In this document: positions 31,201 to 42,000 of the stretch, piece by piece | How the letters are laid out: each line of letters begins with the position of its first letter | Position numbering within the stretch: the stretch's first letter is position 1 | From: a virus | Reading direction: 5' to 3' (one strand) | IMG/VR virus record: IMGVR_UViG_3300009151_000097 | Span: 1-51,645 of that record | Length of the DNA: 51,645 bases | Notes under the pieces: generated by a model | Told to the model about the DNA's origin: nothing | Seen by the model: only the letters and a program-made list of their open reading frames with translations | Database searches by the model: none | Made by a program: the position numbers and the translations under genes

Positions 31201-34200
31201 GGTTCAATAATATAAGCTGTAGTTAAGTCTATAGAATTAGATATTGTTGTTCCAGGAATAACATGATCCCAGCCAGCTGCTAATACAGTAATTGTTAACG
31301 CAGATACGTTATTGAGAATATCAACTGCTGTACCGCTTGCACTAACAGTACTAACAGCAAACTGTGTGCTTGTAAAGCCAGCTGTTTTAATGTAATATAA
31401 TGTGTTTGCTGTTAATCCGGTTGCGCCACCTGTTCCTGACATAGTACCAGTTAGATAAATTGGCATACCTGCATACAATGTTGCAGTGCTAGCAACTGTT
31501 AGTAAATCACTGGCTGCTGTTGTTGCTGTCACTGTTAGTGCAGTAAAGCTATCTTTATACACTGACATGAATTTTGTACCGTTGCTAAACGTTAAAATAT
31601 TAGCATACTGACCTACACCTGTACCAGCAGTTAGCATAATTCTCATTGATGGATATGCTGTTGCTAGGGCAACATCAGAGTTAGCAATTGTGATACTAAC
31701 AGCATCTCCGCTTTGAGCTGCGTTGATAGCATTAACATAGTTAGTGCCGCCGTATCCATTGCCGTCATTTAGGTCATAAATTCTAGTTTCAACTACACCG
31801 CCATCACGGAATTCATCAGTTATAGTGACAACATTAATTCCGTCTCCGCTAATACCGACATCTCCGTTTGTATAGTTTACACCTGCATTGGTATATTCTA
31901 CACGTAAAATTGTGCCGGCTAGTGCATTAACAACTACATTACCAACAACAGCCTGTTGTTGACGATTATCAACAACTGCGTAAATTGGTTGTTCGTATGT
32001 GTCAGTACCTTCGGCAATAACACCGTATGTACCGTATGAGCTATTACCGTTTGTTGCACGAATACGTCCGCCTAGCTCTGCTAGGTATCCTGCATAACCA
32101 TAATAGTTAAACACTGAAACTAATTCAGTTAATGAGTTTTCACCTGTACACCATACACCAATACCGTCTGATAAAATTGTAGTAAAGTCGTTCTTAACCA
32201 TGCTTCGATTTCCACCTGCATGTATTGCGCCGTCAATCTTAGCACCAACACAGCCTGTGCCAAACATAGATACGTTCTGTGAGTAGTGTGATCGCTGTTG
32301 TACCCAAACATTGCTATCGTTTGGACCAAATCCTGGATTTAGTGCAACATAAGCGCCAGCAGTTGGTCTGCGTGTACCGTAATCGTTTGTTTCAGTTAAC
32401 GACCCGTTTAGTCCTGTTAACGTACAGTTTCTTAATCCAGTACCGTTGCTAACATAGAACATATTAGAAAGTGTTGAACCGCTAACTGCATTGTTATACA
32501 GTTCAGCAGCACGTAATGAACGATAATTTCCTGTGAAGTTTAAATCATAAATGATAGCTTCGACATATTCTCTCATATCTCGTTTACAAGATGCAGAATC
32601 AAAAGAATACCTAGCAGTCATTGATCCTGAACCATCTGCTGTAATATTAACAATTGAGCTACCGTTTTGAGTAGTAGTTAGACTGAAGCTGGTTGCAGTC
32701 GGTGTTGCAAATACATAATACGTTGTTCCAGTAATAATTCCACTACCTGTTATAATAGATCCAGAAAATACTACAGGGTCGCCTACTAATAAATTATGCG
32801 CAGAACTGGTTGTAAATACATCAGTTGAGGCAGTGGTACTAGTCACAGTGCCACCAAAACTATAAGTAATCCATGCAGTAGCTTCGCTAGCAATAAATTC
32901 TTTATTCAAACGCAGTGCTTCGGCAGCATTGAATATACCAGTATCATTTTTGTATGTGATTGTTCCAGTTATTTCAGAAGTATTACCAATACCTTTAATC
33001 ATAGTATTAATAATAATATCCATTAATATCTTAATCCTGCGTGTTGCAATAGTATTACCCGAGACAATTGCCAATATCAAATTCTTTAAATATCTAAAAG
33101 AAGCAACAGTTGCATCTTTTTGTGTACCAAGTACCAACGAAGCTTGTGCTCTATAATAACTTCTAGCTGCCATGATGGTTAAGACATTACTATCAACCAT
33201 CATGTCATATCCAATGTAATCAACAATAATACCAATATCTCTTTGGCAAGTTGCACTATTATAAGTTAGCGTAGGATAATTTGTAGAAATATATGTTGTT
33301 ATCTGTCCTTGTATTGTAGATTTATTAGCTTGCAATGCATTTCGAGAAGTCAATAGTGCAGATGAAACAAATGCATTATCGGGGACATTTCTTACTTCAG
33401 CTAATATTGATAAAGTTGATCCGTTAGTAAACGAGGATAATGCTGGCCCGCTTTGATACGCAGCCAACTTAAATGTTGTAGTCAGTGGGGTTGCTTGCAC
33501 GTAGTACGTAGTTCCACTTGTTAGTCCAAAGCCACCATTCCCAGTAATTGGAGTAGATTGAGGTATAAACTCGTCACCTACCTTTAGTCCGTGAGCACTA
33601 CCGGTAGTGAATGTGTCGGCGCCCGATACTGTTGTTACTGTTATTCTAGGAACTCCGTTAGTTATACCGTTATTGATAATTCCAGTTATAGTATCCATTA
33701 ATGTACCAAGCGAAGTTGATACTGACGCATTGCCTACAGTCTGTCCTGATGCGGCTCTAGTACGAGATACCGTAGCTTGATAAGGATACGACGCATAACC
33801 AGTCACTGATGCAGAGTCTGTTGCTATGGCTTGTATTAACGCTTTCATATAAGCATACGCATCTAATGTTGCTGTTTTTTCACTAGATGCGATTTCAAAT
33901 ACACTAGTTAGTGCAGAATAATATGCACGCCCTGCTTGAATAGATGCTAGTTTACTTGTACTACTAACGCCATACCCGTAAATTAAATCGTAGTGCAGTG
34001 CTTCAAGAATGTAGCCAACATCTCTAGAACAATTATCGTGACTGTATGATAAACTTGGGTATGCACTAGTTATATAAGCAATAATTTCTTCTTTAATAAA
34101 TTTGTAGTTATTGTGTAATAATACAGCGCCAGCTGCATATACACTAGAAACAGTTGATGGGTTGACCCACTGTGGACGAGGAATTGCTCCACCGTTAATA

Positions 34201-37200
34201 AATCCGGTCATGTCTGAAACAAGTGCATTAACTCGAGCTACTGCTCCCGATGCAGCAATGTGTTTAACTTTATATTTGATAAAATTAATTGAGCCCAATT
34301 CTGCTTGGCGTTGTGTAGTAGCTACTACTTGTGCAGATGTAGTAGAACGTTGATAACTTCTACCAACAGTGATTGCAGCAAAATTACTGCCAAATACTAA
34401 ATCATAACTTAATGCATCAACAATGTATCCAGCATCTCTAGTACATAGTGTTGGGTTGAATGTTAAGTTTTGATAGTTCTTATAAACCCACCATAGTGTA
34501 TCAGCTGTAATTTCTGATTTTTTAGCTTGCACTTCGGCAAATGCAGTTTGTAGCTCAGCACTGGCCCATGTTATGCTTGGAGTTATAGTTGCGTTAGCAT
34601 ATCCGTTATTAACCCAGTCAATAACATCTTGTACACGACTTTGGGTAAAAGCCGCGGCAGTACCAACTGTATCTCCAGTGCCCGACAATGTTTGTGAAGG
34701 CCCACTATATCCTGCGCTAGTTGATACTGTTTGTCTTTGAGCAACTTGTCCAATAATAGTTTTTAATCTGCTAAATGCTGCCACTGTAGTAGATACTTCA
34801 GAAGCGGCAATGGTTAACAAATAATTTGAATAGTATGCACTGCCAGCAATTAAACTTTGTAAGTTTCCACCGTAAGTCACATCATATCTAACAGCATCTA
34901 AAATATATCCAACATCACGCAGACACGCAGCTTGCTGAGCGGCACTCAATCCTGACCATACAGTACTGTAAGGTGCAGTCACAGTTAGATATTGTGAAAT
35001 TTCAGCTTTAATAAATGCATAATTATTAACAATTTGTGTTCTAGCATTTAAGTAGTTGCTGTCGTACGCATTACCAGTACCACTAGTTGGAGTTGGTAAT
35101 ACAAATGTTGGCTCAGTTCCTAATCCGCTGGCAACAATATCGTACATTGCAGTTGCACTATCTTCAACTCGTGTTACAGCAGTTGAACTGCCTACTGATC
35201 CAGCTTGACCATTTGTAATTTGTTTAATAGAATTTGTAATGTAAGTCACAGTATCTAATGTAGCAGTTAATTGATTTGCAATCACATTTTGTGCAGATGT
35301 AGTTGCTCTATAATAACTCATGCCTGCTTTAATGGATCTAAAATTACTACCAAACATAACGTCGTAGGCAATTGCATCTACCATATAGCCTACATCACGT
35401 GAACATGTACTAACATTATATGATAAAGTAGGATACTTTGTGCTAATATATTCAGTTGCGCCTGCTTGTATGCCGGCTTTTAATTTTATAATTGCATTTT
35501 TAGCAGCAACTAATCCGCTACTTACCCAAGTCACACTTGGTTCAATAACATCAGGAGTTGTTCCTGTGTTGATTGTATCATACACTTCTTGAATTCTTGC
35601 TTGGGCAAAAATTCCAGCGGCTGCTGATCCAGCGGTACCGCTGTCAATTTGACTAGAAGTATTACCAGCCGATCGTGTCCAACTAGCATTATCGGCAGTT
35701 GCAATATATCCTATAATTTCTTTTAGTCTTGCTTGTACTGCTAGTGCCGCAGTTTGTTCAGTACTAAATTCAACAAATGTACCGTATGAATAATATGATC
35801 GAGCTGCTACTATTGTTTCTAAATTTCCGCCATAAGTTAAATCATAACGGATTGCATCAATAATATATCCAACATCACGTAGACATGCAGTTTTATTACC
35901 TGCACTTAATCCCGACCATACTGAAGAATAATTAGTATTCATGTATGCCGTGACTTCGTCTTGTAGGAACGCTTTGTTTGCATAAATTAATCTACGAGCA
36001 TTAAAATATCCAGTATCATAGCTTGTAGGATCTGATAACGTTGTTGCAGGAACAGATCCTAACCCGCCTGATAATATTGTTGAAATAACTCCAGCATAAG
36101 TTCCAACTGCTGTTGTAGTGGTTGCATTACCTGCGTATCCACCAACATAATACTGAGTCTCAGTATTTCCTGAAGTTGGGGTCACTACGGCATTTTGAAT
36201 AATACTGCTAGCTACAGTTGCAATACGATTTAAAGCAGAAGTAGTTTTTGGTTTATCTGTTGACAACAATATATTTTTAGTTGCGGGCTGTATAACTGTA
36301 CTACGTAATTCGTCCCCAACAACCGCAGTATAAGGAGAAATTACAATTGGTAGTATTTCTGTAAATGTTCCTGTCTTAACTGAAATAGTAGTGTTTGGAT
36401 AAATTGCAGTCGGAACAGCATTAACTGAACCAGCGGTTAGTCCAGTAGTTATAATTGATATTAACGAACTAGCCAATGCGGCTGTGCCAGTCTCGCTAGT
36501 TAACGAAGTATCTATAACTTGTATTATGCCAGTAGTAATACCATTCATTGCTTGGTAGCTTCTCCAAGGAGTATTTCCAAGTATTTTACCAACTAGTGTA
36601 TCTAAATAATTATAAGCTGCTACAGTTTGAGTTAGTTGTGATCCAAAATTGGCATTAATGTAAGCATTGCCGGCGGCAGTATAATATGCTTTAGCACACG
36701 CTGTTATTTTTCCAGTACCGCTGTGAGAAATATCGTGAACTAATGCATCAACAATTAACCCAGTATCTCTTTCGCACATTGTACTGTCATAAACTAATGT
36801 ACCAGTCATTGTTCCGGTACCATCATTTATCTGACGTAGCGATCCACCTGAAATATTTGAAATTGTAAATGTTGTCGAATTGACAACAGTTTTAACATAG
36901 TATGTTGTACCTGCGGTGACGCCGCCGATAGTTCCTGAGAACTTAATTGGCATGTTTGCTATCAAATTTGCCGTGGTCACACATGTGAATACATCTTGAG
37001 TCGATTCAGCTGCCGAAATACTAATAGTATAAGTGTAATTTACCCAATTAGTTATTTCCTTCATTATATACTGTTTGTTTTTAGTCAACAGCATTTTAGC
37101 ACTTGGGTTTAAATACCCTTCTTCAACTTGTTTGGCAGCATAACGAACAGTTTTCCAAGGTTGGTCAATAGTTGCGCCTGCGCTTGGGTATGGTACGTCA

Positions 37201-39041
37201 GTTCCCAAAGGGCCAACGTAGACTAGCTTGTTGATTAACCCGTAGTTTGCCCATACAGGAAATCCGTTCTGACTGCGTAAAACTTGTCCGTTTGTGCCCA
37301 CGGGTAATCTAGTAGGACCATTAGCACCGTAATAAACTAAATCGCCGCCGGTGGTTAAAATATTATATTCAGAACCAGCAGTTAATAAATTCCAATAAGT
37401 ACCGTTCGTATCTGCGTCTGGTTTATTTCCACCACTAGCAGTGTGAGGATTAATACAAATGTATGAGTTAGCACCAAATGATGCAATATCACCTAATAAA
37501 TACTCGGTACCAGATGTCCATGTAACAGATCCACCACTCGATGTAAATGTTGAAACTGCACCGCCTGACACACCAGTTATCGTGACTGTTATATTATTTG
37601 CTGGGCTGATGCCACCCAGTGAAGAACCTAAAATTGTTAATTTGTCGCCATTTGAATAGTTGACGCCTGCTTGACCTGCTGCTAATGTCACTGTATATAC
37701 TGAGCTTGATCTAGTAACGTCAAACTTTGCTCCGCTACCTGTGCCGCTAGCTACAGTTGAGCTGACTGCTAGGTAAGTCTGGGGAGTATTAGTCCATCTA
37801 AACCCATTATTTAAACGAGACCAGTATGAGGTAGCAACTGCTGGAGTTTGTGCGCTGTTGTCAAGATTAGCAAGATAAGTATATCCACCATTTCTAACAA
37901 CACTACCTATTTTATAATTTGTTCCAATATCCCATTCGCCGACAAATGTAAACCCTGTTGTAAATACTGCCCAGTCTCCGGCATTGGAAGTTGGCTGCTT
38001 ATTAATATTATTTGTCTTAGCAATATATGAATAGCCGCCGTAAGTTACATTATCGCCTATCTGATACTGTGTGGAATTATTCCAGCTACTCTCAAATTGG
38101 AATCCGTTAACAAACACACTAAATTTATTAGTATCAATTGTGGTTCCACTAGATGTATGAGGTATTGTACAAATCCAAAGATCTGCACCGTACTTAACTA
38201 CATCATTTTGTTTATATCTAATATTAGAAGAACTCCAATCTCCTAAGTATGTTATACCTTGATTAAAAGTATCCCATTTTGCTGAGTCTAATTCTAATCC
38301 TAATTGACTTGTTCCTGCAACTGTTCCTAATTGTGATACAGTATAGGTACCAGTCAATGCAAATGTTAACTGTGTAGTAGTACAAGTTAAAACTGTAAAT
38401 GTTGCATTAACTGTATTAGTTGGAGAACTAGTAACAGTTGGAGCAAATGTAGCTAGGGTAATAGATGAACCTACTGCAAATGGAGCCACTGCTTGACTTG
38501 CGTAAGTTAATGTTGCAGTGCCTGCGGCCACTGTTAACCCCGTAGCTGTTAAGGTAGCAGTTGTTAATGCAGAAACGTGAGGTGTTTTACATACATAGGT
38601 GGTTCCGCCGTAGACTACAAAATCATTAAGTTTATATCTTGCATCGTTGCTCCAGGTACCTGCCCAATTAAACGAACTAGCAAATACTTCCCATTTGTTT
38701 AAATCTTGCTCTAATCCTAAATATGTAGGAGAAACATACGTGGCTGAAGTATGTCCTGATTTACAAATATAAACGGTTGCGCCATATTTTACTACTTGTC
38801 CTGGACTATAATAATGAGTAGGCAACCAATCGCCAGTCCATGATGTTCCGTCTGCAACAATGTTCCACTTTGAAGGTATAAAATCTAGATCAGTGTTGAA
38901 TAATGAAGAAGCTGTGTGATTTACTACGCAAATGTAGCTCTTACCACCGTTGCTAACAACGTCATCTATCAAATATGGTTGGCCTGTTGTCCACGCGCCT
39001 TTCCACACGAATCTAATTCTACCTAGTTTAAATTCAGCCAT
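28278..39041 (-). CDS. Giant modular tail-fibre protein (3587 aa)
   Basis: Uninterrupted. In order: (1) about residues 9-545, seven CBM5/12-like modules of the form WxGxW..YxxxDxVxYGGxxYxCxxxHTS, with one LGG-type module among them; (2) about 750-2160, eight copies of a helical repeat marked by C-x-R-D-x-G-Y-I-x-D-A-x-x-Y-D; (3) a parallel-beta-like part with GIGVWCTGENSLTELVSVFN and IRATNGNSSYGTYGVIAEG; (4) about 2630-3150, propeller-like repeats with GNGRFVAVS and SxDGxTW; (5) a C-terminal part with FFTSTDQDGNFNVGGLFGV and a QFSTDPYFTANSDNIVPTQR block ending near GFFLQR. N- and C-terminal parts match the 2725-aa protein. A GATAAATA octamer and AAGGATG site lie upstream. It probably forms long side fibres that bind glycans; this is inferred from the modules. 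Confidence 0.88.
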   Translation of the reverse strand: MAEFKLGRIRFVWKGAWTTGQPYLIDDVVSNGGKSYICVVNHTASSLFNTDLDFIPSKWNIVADGTSWTGDWLPTHYYSPGQVVKYGATVYICKSGHTSATYVSPTYLGLEQDLNKWEVFASSFNWAGTWSNDARYKLNDFVVYGGTTYVCKTPHVSALTTATLTATGLTVAAGTATLTYASQAVAPFAVGSSITLATFAPTVTSSPTNTVNATFTVLTCTTTQLTFALTGTYTVSQLGTVAGTSQLGLELDSAKWDTFNQGITYLGDWSSSNIRYKQNDVVKYGADLWICTIPHTSSGTTIDTNKFSVFVNGFQFESSWNNSTQYQIGDNVTYGGYSYIAKTNNINKQPTSNAGDWAVFTTGFTFVGEWDIGTNYKIGSVVRNGGYTYLANLDNSAQTPAVATSYWSRLNNGFRWTNTPQTYLAVSSTVASGTGSGAKFDVTRSSSVYTVTLAAGQAGVNYSNGDKLTILGSSLGGISPANNITVTITGVSGGAVSTFTSSGGSVTWTSGTEYLLGDIASFGANSYICINPHTASGGNKPDADTNGTYWNLLTAGSEYNILTTGGDLVYYGANGPTRLPVGTNGQVLRSQNGFPVWANYGLINKLVYVGPLGTDVPYPSAGATIDQPWKTVRYAAKQVEEGYLNPSAKMLLTKNKQYIMKEITNWVNYTYTISISAAESTQDVFTCVTTANLIANMPIKFSGTIGGVTAGTTYYVKTVVNSTTFTISNISGGSLRQINDGTGTMTGTLVYDSTMCERDTGLIVDALVHDISHSGTGKITACAKAYYTAAGNAYINANFGSQLTQTVAAYNYLDTLVGKILGNTPWRSYQAMNGITTGIIQVIDTSLTSETGTAALASSLISIITTGLTAGSVNAVPTAIYPNTTISVKTGTFTEILPIVISPYTAVVGDELRSTVIQPATKNILLSTDKPKTTSALNRIATVASSIIQNAVVTPTSGNTETQYYVGGYAGNATTTTAVGTYAGVISTILSGGLGSVPATTLSDPTSYDTGYFNARRLIYANKAFLQDEVTAYMNTNYSSVWSGLSAGNKTACLRDVGYIIDAIRYDLTYGGNLETIVAARSYYSYGTFVEFSTEQTAALAVQARLKEIIGYIATADNASWTRSAGNTSSQIDSGTAGSAAAGIFAQARIQEVYDTINTGTTPDVIEPSVTWVSSGLVAAKNAIIKLKAGIQAGATEYISTKYPTLSYNVSTCSRDVGYMVDAIAYDVMFGSNFRSIKAGMSYYRATTSAQNVIANQLTATLDTVTYITNSIKQITNGQAGSVGSSTAVTRVEDSATAMYDIVASGLGTEPTFVLPTPTSGTGNAYDSNYLNARTQIVNNYAFIKAEISQYLTVTAPYSTVWSGLSAAQQAACLRDVGYILDAVRYDVTYGGNLQSLIAGSAYYSNYLLTIAASEVSTTVAAFSRLKTIIGQVAQRQTVSTSAGYSGPSQTLSGTGDTVGTAAAFTQSRVQDVIDWVNNGYANATITPSITWASAELQTAFAEVQAKKSEITADTLWWVYKNYQNLTFNPTLCTRDAGYIVDALSYDLVFGSNFAAITVGRSYQRSTTSAQVVATTQRQAELGSINFIKYKVKHIAASGAVARVNALVSDMTGFINGGAIPRPQWVNPSTVSSVYAAGAVLLHNNYKFIKEEIIAYITSAYPSLSYSHDNCSRDVGYILEALHYDLIYGYGVSSTSKLASIQAGRAYYSALTSVFEIASSEKTATLDAYAYMKALIQAIATDSASVTGYASYPYQATVSRTRAASGQTVGNASVSTSLGTLMDTITGIINNGITNGVPRITVTTVSGADTFTTGSAHGLKVGDEFIPQSTPITGNGGFGLTSGTTYYVQATPLTTTFKLAAYQSGPALSSFTNGSTLSILAEVRNVPDNAFVSSALLTSRNALQANKSTIQGQITTYISTNYPTLTYNSATCQRDIGIIVDYIGYDMMVDSNVLTIMAARSYYRAQASLVLGTQKDATVASFRYLKNLILAIVSGNTIATRRIKILMDIIINTMIKGIGNTSEITGTITYKNDTGIFNAAEALRLNKEFIASEATAWITYSFGGTVTSTTASTDVFTTSSAHNLLVGDPVVFSGSIITGSGIITGTTYYVFATPTATSFSLTTTQNGSSIVNITADGSGSMTARYSFDSASCKRDMREYVEAIIYDLNFTGNYRSLRAAELYNNAVSGSTLSNMFYVSNGTGLRNCTLTGLNGSLTETNDYGTRRPTAGAYVALNPGFGPNDSNVWVQQRSHYSQNVSMFGTGCVGAKIDGAIHAGGNRSMVKNDFTTILSDGIGVWCTGENSLTELVSVFNYYGYAGYLAELGGRIRATNGNSSYGTYGVIAEGTDTYEQPIYAVVDNRQQQAVVGNVVVNALAGTILRVEYTNAGVNYTNGDVGISGDGINVVTITDEFRDGGVVETRIYDLNDGNGYGGTNYVNAINAAQSGDAVSITIANSDVALATAYPSMRIMLTAGTGVGQYANILTFSNGTKFMSVYKDSFTALTVTATTAASDLLTVASTATLYAGMPIYLTGTMSGTGGATGLTANTLYYIKTAGFTSTQFAVSTVSASGTAVDILNNVSALTITVLAAGWDHVIPGTTISNSIDLTTAYIIEPRINYSAPGYTQTARTIQSGAYNALTYGNGRYVAIQNSGTSSSYSLDGKTWTAGGALSASASWSHVVFGGGSGAIATTQVGGLSGVGAVLTPIMGTVNSTGLPGADQVVGVTIVDGGRNYTTAPTIVFTPTNGGVGAVAVCTVLNGKIDAIYIDTINYPTTSNGSGYNSPPTVSADATQITKMTVTQWGRGYTSAPTVAVGGPVNGATLWTSNGSATINNYYYYPNVQGLTTTYNYYQAGATGTFSTSAPIFQTGTGVSGTYGVNLTYIGTGAQGTAVLSNQGVSSITITDPGKGYTSTPSITITDTSARFIAIADSSSSASYLLASAASNAAWTATGALPTSTMTGIAWGVCNGVSTFVAVGGTGTSTAASSTNGSTWSTRSLPTLGSGSYSAVCFGNGRFVAVSTGSTLATAYSTNGTTWIAGGNLPAGFTSAVSVAYGNGRFVAINGTGTITAYSIDSGLTWKSYGVGLPTSQSWTKIKYGQGLFMAIASSSAISATSPDCINWTARAMPSSSNWSNLVFGNTNHIPLWAAVSSTSGTAAASINTGAQAQGRMKAASGIITEVRISEPGSAYPQGTVTATTDTTNLITVNTTENLIDSQPVLFASCTTGGLITEKIYYIIGSTITSTQFKVSLVAGSATPVVLTTATGLTGTYKAGPIITQFDPNKVKTVSLNPRTNNGVLGNPSFNNRGNTFTSASGSLAGDGRADLYQPSTFIAVRNLYKVPQAGSNVVFGSLQGTWYKLVAVSNILGNAGEYTATFQISPGISVLQAPTDGDSITTTIKYSQVRLTGHDFLYIGTGNQAQTNYPYVDPTKASIAKQTNSSGGGRVFFTSTDQDGNFNVGGLFGVQQSTGTATLNADAFNLSGLQSLQLGALNIGVGSAIITQFSTDPYFTANSDNIVPTQRAIKSYITAQIGGGQSSLNVNTLTAGVVYIANDSISTTSQSQLNIKAKMNFTGGIDGAPVALGFFLQR
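29600..31150 (-). repeat. Propeller-like repeats in the 3587-aa fibre
   Basis: Several units of about 45-50 residues with the form W-x-x-V/I-x-(Y/F)GNGRFVA(V/I), then A-x-S-x-D/N-G-x-T-W. They are interrupted by other beta modules around 30400-30950. The form recalls BNR/sialidase-type beta-propeller blades. Confidence 0.65.
32535..36778 (-). repeat. Eight-copy RDxGYxxDA repeat in the 3587-aa fibre
   Basis: The marker Cys codons begin at 36776, 35885, 35405, 34925, 34445, 34031, 33248 and 32588 (minus strand). Copies 2 to 5 are spaced exactly 480 bases apart. Copies 2 and 4 end in YGGNL, copies 3 and 5 in FGSNF, so the true unit there is a 960-base AB pair. One lone copy is coded in the 2725-aa paralogue near 45450-45510. 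Confidence 0.9.
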
Positions 39042-39063
39042 TTGCTTTCATCCTTTTACTTTA

Positions 39064-39071
39064 TATTTATC
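39064..39071 (-). promoter_or_regulatory. Late-type promoter octamer before the 3587-aa fibre
   Basis: Minus-strand GATAAATA, with 22 bases to the ATG at 39041 and an AAGGATG ribosome site in between. Confidence 0.6.
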
Positions 39072-39096
39072 TTACTGTGTTATCTTAATATTTGAA

Positions 39097-42000
39097 TTAA
39101 AAATCGTCCTTGGGAACTATTAACGACTTCATAAAGAACGACATTGCCATTCCATCACCGTCCCAGCCGCCTGATGCGCCACCGTTTCCGTCATTAATTC
39201 CGCGAACATTAACTTTACTTTTCATCTTAACATGCCAGCCGTCGTTGCCTTCTAAAATAGTGCTACCAATTCTATCAGGACCACCCACTAATACAGTACC
39301 AGCAATTAGCTGTCCTGTAAATGTATTTGATCCACCTTGTGTTAATTTTGCCCCTAAGTATGATTTAATTGCCTTTTGTGTTGGCACAATACTATTAGAG
39401 TTAGCAACAAATGTAGAGTCAGTACTAAACTGTGTTATAATAACACTATTGCTACCGACAGCAACACCACCAATCTTCAACTCGTTTAGTCCACTTAATC
39501 CAAATTGACTAGCACTTAGTGTAATAATGCCTGTTGCTTGTTCAACTGCAAACAATTTACCCACCCTAAAGTTTCCGTCCTGGTCAGTACTTGAATAAAA
39601 TACTCGACCATAGTTAGCATCAATTGCCTCATTTTCTTGGGATAATACAGATGTAGTTGGGAATCCTGGATAATTAGATTGTTCAAAATTTCCGTAGCCG
39701 ATGTTTAACAAATCGTGATTTGTTAACCGCACTTGACTATACTTTGTTCTAACTGATACTGCTGTACCATGTTCCGGAGATTTTCCTACTGTAATTTCAG
39801 GAGATACGTTAATCTTTGCAAGAATATTTGGAGTCACTGTTCCGTCTAATACTGTTGCATCGGTCACTTTATAGATAGTATCGTCTCCGGTAACAGCAAA
39901 GTTGTCACCGGCTACTGGTAGTCGAGACAATCCAGTAGCTATAAGAGTTAGCCCAGTTTGAAATTTTTCAGCATACCCGTCACCATTAATAGTTATAGTT
40001 GTTGTATTAGTATTATATCCAGATCCTTTACTAAAGAATGTAGGATTTGCCAAAACTGCGTTGCCTTTTAACGGGATAATTGATGCTATCTTAGTAGCAT
40101 TTGTATCTACAATAGTAGTTGTCGGAACACTACTAGTATAGTTTGATCCGGGATCCCATTCATTTATTGATGTTATTTTTCCAGAAGTAACTAGAGCTCT
40201 TGATTTAGGTGTTGACCCGGCTGTTATTAACGTTGAGTAATTTGTTCCTTTTACTGTTAAAAATCGGCTAGTGCCTGCGGAAGATATACCGTAGGCAATT
40301 GCCCCCATATTAGGTATTGAATTTTTTGTATCCCAATTAAGTCCGTCTTCACTTATATAATTAACTGGTCCAAGAGTTTCGTCCCCGACTGCAACAAACA
40401 CTCCATTCCCGTATGCAATATATGTTCCAACTACATTATATAAAGATGCAGTCCATACTATGCCGTCTGAGCTATAGGCAGCAGTTCCGCTAGTGCTAGA
40501 GATTGCGACAAATCTACCATTGCCAAACGCTACTCCTGACCAGGTAGTGCTCCTCGGCAATGCAGATGTATTAACTACCCAAGTTATGCCGTCTACACTA
40601 TATGCTGCCGTAGTTCCGCCGGTTGCAATTGCAACAAATGTTCCGTTGCCGTAGGCTAAACTAGACCATGTGGTACTGGTTAAACCAGTACCGCTATTCC
40701 AGGTTGCACCTCGATTTGTAGAGTACGCACTCACGCCTGAATTACTTGTTATTGCAACAAATTTTCCATTACCGTAAACTACTTTACTCCACAATCCAAT
40801 TGACGGTAGTGTCGCCGGCTTCCAAGTCACTAGATTAGAGTTAGAGTATAGTACTTTAGATCCACTGCCAGTGCCGCCACTAGATATTATAACCCAATAA
40901 TTATTTCCGTAGGTAATACTCGACCATGTTGCAGAACTTGGTAAATCTTGTTGAGACCAAGATAATCCACTAGTAGAAACTGCTAATGTTTTATCGGCAT
41001 TAGCAAGCCCGACCCAGGAGCCAGCGCCCCATGCTATTGCAACATATGTAGTGCCCGGACCTTGAGTAATTGTAGTTGTAGTTGTGGTTGTAAAAGGAGG
41101 TTTAGAATATACAATTCTTGGTTCTATACTATAAACAGTAGTAGAGTCAAATGACTGTACTAGGGCAGTTCCTGGATTTACATGATCCCACCCAATTTGA
41201 CCTATTTTCATAGATCCTGTATCGGTAGTTAACGCAACATCTGAAGGCCCGCTTGGTGCTGAACTTATAGTAAATGTATTTGTAGTTCCTTTAGTAATAG
41301 TTCTAACATAGTAGGTTGTTCCTCTGACAACTCCTCCCAATAAAGGAACGCTGAATGTTCCTGTCATAGTGCCTGAATCACTAGTTAATATTTTCTTAAC
41401 AGTAGAACTAGTAGCATTGAGTGTTCCGGTAGCAGTAGTTAACGATACCATATTTCCAGTTGTTCTAACAATACATTGGCCTGCGCCTGCGGTTAATGCT
41501 ACAGGGGATGCACTAGTTCTGCTAGTTCCGGTCATAGAGCCACTTTGGGCTTGTACAGTAAAATTACTACTAGTAGTCCTAAACGATACATTGCCTGTTC
41601 CTAGCTGTAAACTAAAAGTATTGCCGCCAGGTGATTGGCTAATTGTAAAATCTGTAGGAGAATTAATAGCAGATATATAATAAGTTGTTCCTGAAATAAT
41701 ATTTCCAAATGTGACTCCGCCGAAAATAATAGGATTATTTGCAACAAATCCGGTAGTATCAGCGACTGTTATTAGATTCGAAGTAGGAGCTGTAGCAGTA
41801 GCAGTACCAGATATTATTCCTCCAGATATTGAAAATCTAGTTGGATCATAAATCCTATTAACATAATAAGTTATACCTACTTGAATATTACCAAATGTTG
41901 TACCACTAAATGTTATTGGATTTAATGGAGCCAGTGTGCCGGTTGAGCCGCTAGTTGTTAATACATTACTATAAACTACAGTACTAATAGTTACTGATGT

